The notes below the pieces were generated by a model, which worked only from the letters and a program-made list of their open reading frames with translations, was not told the origin of the DNA and did no database searches. Below, one piece after another: positions 7,283 to 8,701 of a DNA stretch of 8,701 nucleotides. This DNA is from Planctomycetaceae bacterium (lineage in GTDB: Bacteria; Planctomycetota; UBA1135; GCA-002686595): assembly GCA_013360535.1 (NCBI GenBank), contig JABWBL010000113.1:1-8701 (forward strand). The letters run 5' to 3'. How positions within the stretch are numbered: the stretch's first letter is position 1; each line of letters begins with the position of its first letter. Both the position numbers and the translations under genes were made by a program.

Positions 7283-7897
7283 CTACCTCGCGTCCTTCGG
7301 CAAGACGCCGTGCTGTTGGCCCCATGAAAGCAGCATTCGCGACTGGTCGGAGCTGGGGTCGACTTCGGACAGCGCCCTCGACAACTCCTCGACGGAGGAC
7401 GGACGGTCATGCAGCGCCAAGCTGATGGCCGCAGCCCACCAGTGGTTCCGAAATCGGGTCAGCACCCAATTTCGAGCTTCCCGAAGGTCGGTGTGTTTCT
7501 CCAGCCAGGGCAGCGCGAACTCCGTGACGGACCGACGAAGGTCGGCCGTCCGGTCGGCTCGGTCATCGCTCGCACGCAGCTCCCACCAGTAGTCGCCACC
7601 AGCAGGCAACAGGTGACCGATGCGCGTGCGAACCAGACATCCCTGCTCCAAAGGCCGATCCGTGTCCCTGAGCCAAGGGATGAATGGCACGAGCGCCGGG
7701 AAGTGCATGCCGAGGTTGATCGTGAATTGGCCTTCGTCCTTCGAGTTCCACGCGCTGGCCTGCACGTTGACGATCCAGACGCAGTTGGGCTCGCGGCGGC
7801 GGAAGTTGCGGCCGTCCTTGCGGAAGCCGTGGGCCTTGAGCGTGGGCGCGATGGACTCGCGGATCGCTTGATCGATCAGACGGGCGATTTCGGACAT
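7283..7897 (-). CDS. DUF4304 domain-containing protein
   Basis: A 204-aa cytoplasmic protein with no signal peptide. Residues 1 to about 135 fit the DUF4304 pattern: an amphipathic helix, KAHGFRKDGRNFRRR (21-35), a beta-strand region with WIVNVQASAWNS and FTINLGMHFP (58-67), then RTRIGHL (91-97) and DYWWEL (102-107), and TEFALPWLEKH. The C-terminal 60 residues are helical and appear to be an extension. The biochemical function of DUF4304 is not established. The ATG at 7897 abuts the conserved GGTATCG end of repeat copy 3, leaving no room for a Shine-Dalgarno outside the repeat. It is the convergent partner of the LRR gene. A 60-nt hand count (7441-7500) gives only 32 G+C, low for this window, suggesting possible later acquisition. 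Family assignment is from memory of the motif pattern. Confidence 0.78.
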   Translation of the reverse strand: MSEIARLIDQAIRESIAPTLKAHGFRKDGRNFRRREPNCVWIVNVQASAWNSKDEGQFTINLGMHFPALVPFIPWLRDTDRPLEQGCLVRTRIGHLLPAGGDYWWELRASDDRADRTADLRRSVTEFALPWLEKHTDLREARNWVLTRFRNHWWAAAISLALHDRPSSVEELSRALSEVDPSSDQSRMLLSWGQQHGVLPKDAR

Positions 7898-7902
7898 CGA
7901 TA

Positions 7903-7993
7903 CCGTGCCAGAGCAGCTTTTTTCGGGTAGCGGAGGGAAGCGAAGGCGTTGCCGGAGGGGCTCACGCTAACCGAAAAAAGTGCTCAGGCACGG
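7903..7993 (-). repeat. Palindromic intergenic element, copy 3 (91 bp, inverted orientation)
   Basis: The terminal inverted repeats at 7903-7926 and 7971-7993 differ by one mismatch and one extra G: both carry CCGTGCC, GAGCA and TTTTTTCGG, read from their own ends. Read on the minus strand it aligns with copies 1 and 2: GTGCCTGAGCAC, TTTTTTCGGTTAGCG, then CTCCGGCAACGCC in the centre, which is otherwise more diverged. The right-hand arm contains the stop codon (7984-7986) and the final codons of the DUF2071-like gene, and the other end stops 5 bp before the DUF4304 ATG. GTGC-CTGA-GCAC followed by six Ts could form a very small terminator-like hairpin for the DUF2071-like gene. Confidence 0.9.
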
Positions 7994-8701
7994 GGCTCCC
8001 ACGCGACCACGTCGATGGACTTGACGAAGTGGAGGATGGGAGCTCGGTCGGGGAGCGTGAAGCCGCTCGCGTGCGCGAGCGTGCAGCGGTCGAATTGCGC
8101 CTCGGCGTCCTGCAGCGGCCAGGGTTCGTGGTCGATCTCGCCACGAGTCAGGTTGCCGCCGTGGTCGAGGGCGTAGAGGCAATAGCGGTCGGTCAGGAAG
8201 GACTCGAGCGAGCCCGGTTTCGCGCGGCGCGCTGCTGAAGTGGCGCGGTAGCGGACGGAAACGTCCGCAGAAGGCGCACCGGCATGAGTGCGGGAACTGG
8301 AGTAGCTCACCCAGCCGTCGCGCTCCCCGCAGCTCATCCGCGCCGTGAAATACGGCAAATTGAACCACGCTCGCGCCCCCGCAACCGCGAGCGGACTGGC
8401 GGCGTCGAGGCTGAAGAACCAGACACCAGGTTTCCCGTCGAGGGTCGCGTAAGTGCGCAGATTGAGCTCGGGGAAACGCTCACCGACCCCGAGGGACGGC
8501 ACGCCCGCGAGGCGGACGCCGCTCATCAGGAACGGCACGACGCCGAGCCAGGCGCGGCCGTCGAAGGTGTCGAGTTGGAGGCCGGGCGGGAGCTTGGCGG
8601 CGACGAGGGCGGGGTCGAGGGGCCAGTGGGCGAAGAGCAGCTCGCTCCAGGTCATCCGCATCGACGGGTCGGCGGCGGGCGGCGCCCAGGGGCGGTCGGG
8701 T
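7984..8701 (-). CDS. DUF2071 / YqjF-like protein (5' partial)
   Basis: A protein of the DUF2071 (YqjF-like) family, whose molecular function is not established. Counting from the ATG at 8661, motifs are WSELLFAHWPLDP (5-17), LPPGLQLDTFDGRAWLGVVPF (24-44), FPELNLRTYA (63-72), GKPGVWFFSLDA (76-87), ARAWFNLPY (96-104) and a later FLTDRYCLYA (155-164) segment. The frame stays open from 8661 to the right edge and encodes DRPWAPPAADPS, resembling the RPW-containing N-terminus typical of the family, so the real start is probably beyond the window; ATG 8661 (225 aa) is the fallback. The stop and last codons (PRA-stop) lie inside repeat copy 3. The DUF4304 gene follows on the same strand 86 bp further on. 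Confidence 0.85.
   Translation of the reverse strand, partial: PDRPWAPPAADPSMRMTWSELLFAHWPLDPALVAAKLPPGLQLDTFDGRAWLGVVPFLMSGVRLAGVPSLGVGERFPELNLRTYATLDGKPGVWFFSLDAASPLAVAGARAWFNLPYFTARMSCGERDGWVSYSSSRTHAGAPSADVSVRYRATSAARRAKPGSLESFLTDRYCLYALDHGGNLTRGEIDHEPWPLQDAEAQFDRCTLAHASGFTLPDRAPILHFVKSIDVVAWEPRA

Noticed and set aside
6295..7410. 371-codon minus-strand frame opposite the LRR gene
   Set aside because: It mirrors the LRR periodicity of the opposite strand and overlaps the DUF4304 gene; no independent evidence for coding.
5544..7993. CRISPR array
   Set aside because: The three repeats are hundreds of bases apart, separated by genes, differ in orientation, and lack regular short spacers.

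Overview
This is a GC-rich bacterial window with tightly packed genes on both strands and no RNA genes, CRISPR array or recognisable transposase. A secreted lipoprotein sulfatase of the CxPSR type, a second large secreted protein of unknown function, an exported methionine sulfoxide reductase fusion and mostly weak Shine-Dalgarno sequences together suggest a high-GC Planctomycetota lineage or a similar didermic bacterium. That assignment is an inference from gene content and not a marker-gene result.

Left part (1-4416): a 5'-truncated NAD(P)-binding 3-hydroxyisobutyrate-dehydrogenase-like oxidoreductase (+) converges on a lipoprotein sulfatase (-). The sulfatase diverges from a secreted protein of unknown function (+), which converges, with a 6-bp gap, on a branched-chain 2-oxoacid dehydrogenase E1 alpha subunit (-). 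Strands alternate at every gene, so most genes here are probably transcribed singly. Palindromes span the opposing stop codons at both convergent junctions.

Middle part (4417-6220): a lipoprotein MsrB-MsrA fusion is followed on the same strand by a Dps-family ferritin-like protein. One repairs oxidised methionines in the envelope and the other stores iron and protects DNA in the cytoplasm, so the pair looks like an oxidative-stress neighbourhood.

Right part (6221-8701): a leucine-rich-repeat protein (+) converges on a DUF4304 protein (-), followed by a DUF2071/YqjF-like protein (-) whose N-terminus runs off the window. Hand counts suggest the LRR/DUF4304 pair is less GC-rich than its neighbours.

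The most striking structure is not a gene. Three copies of a 91-93 bp imperfect palindrome lie at 5544-5634, 6228-6320 and 7903-7993 (the last inverted). Each has roughly 23-nt terminal inverted repeats ending in TTTTTCGG / CCGAAAAA and a conserved centre. Each fills a spacer between a gene's stop and the next gene's start, always in the same orientation relative to those genes. Two of them bracket the LRR/DUF4304 pair in opposite orientations. This looks like a MITE- or REP-like intergenic element family or a structured transcript-processing signal; I do not recognise it as a named family.
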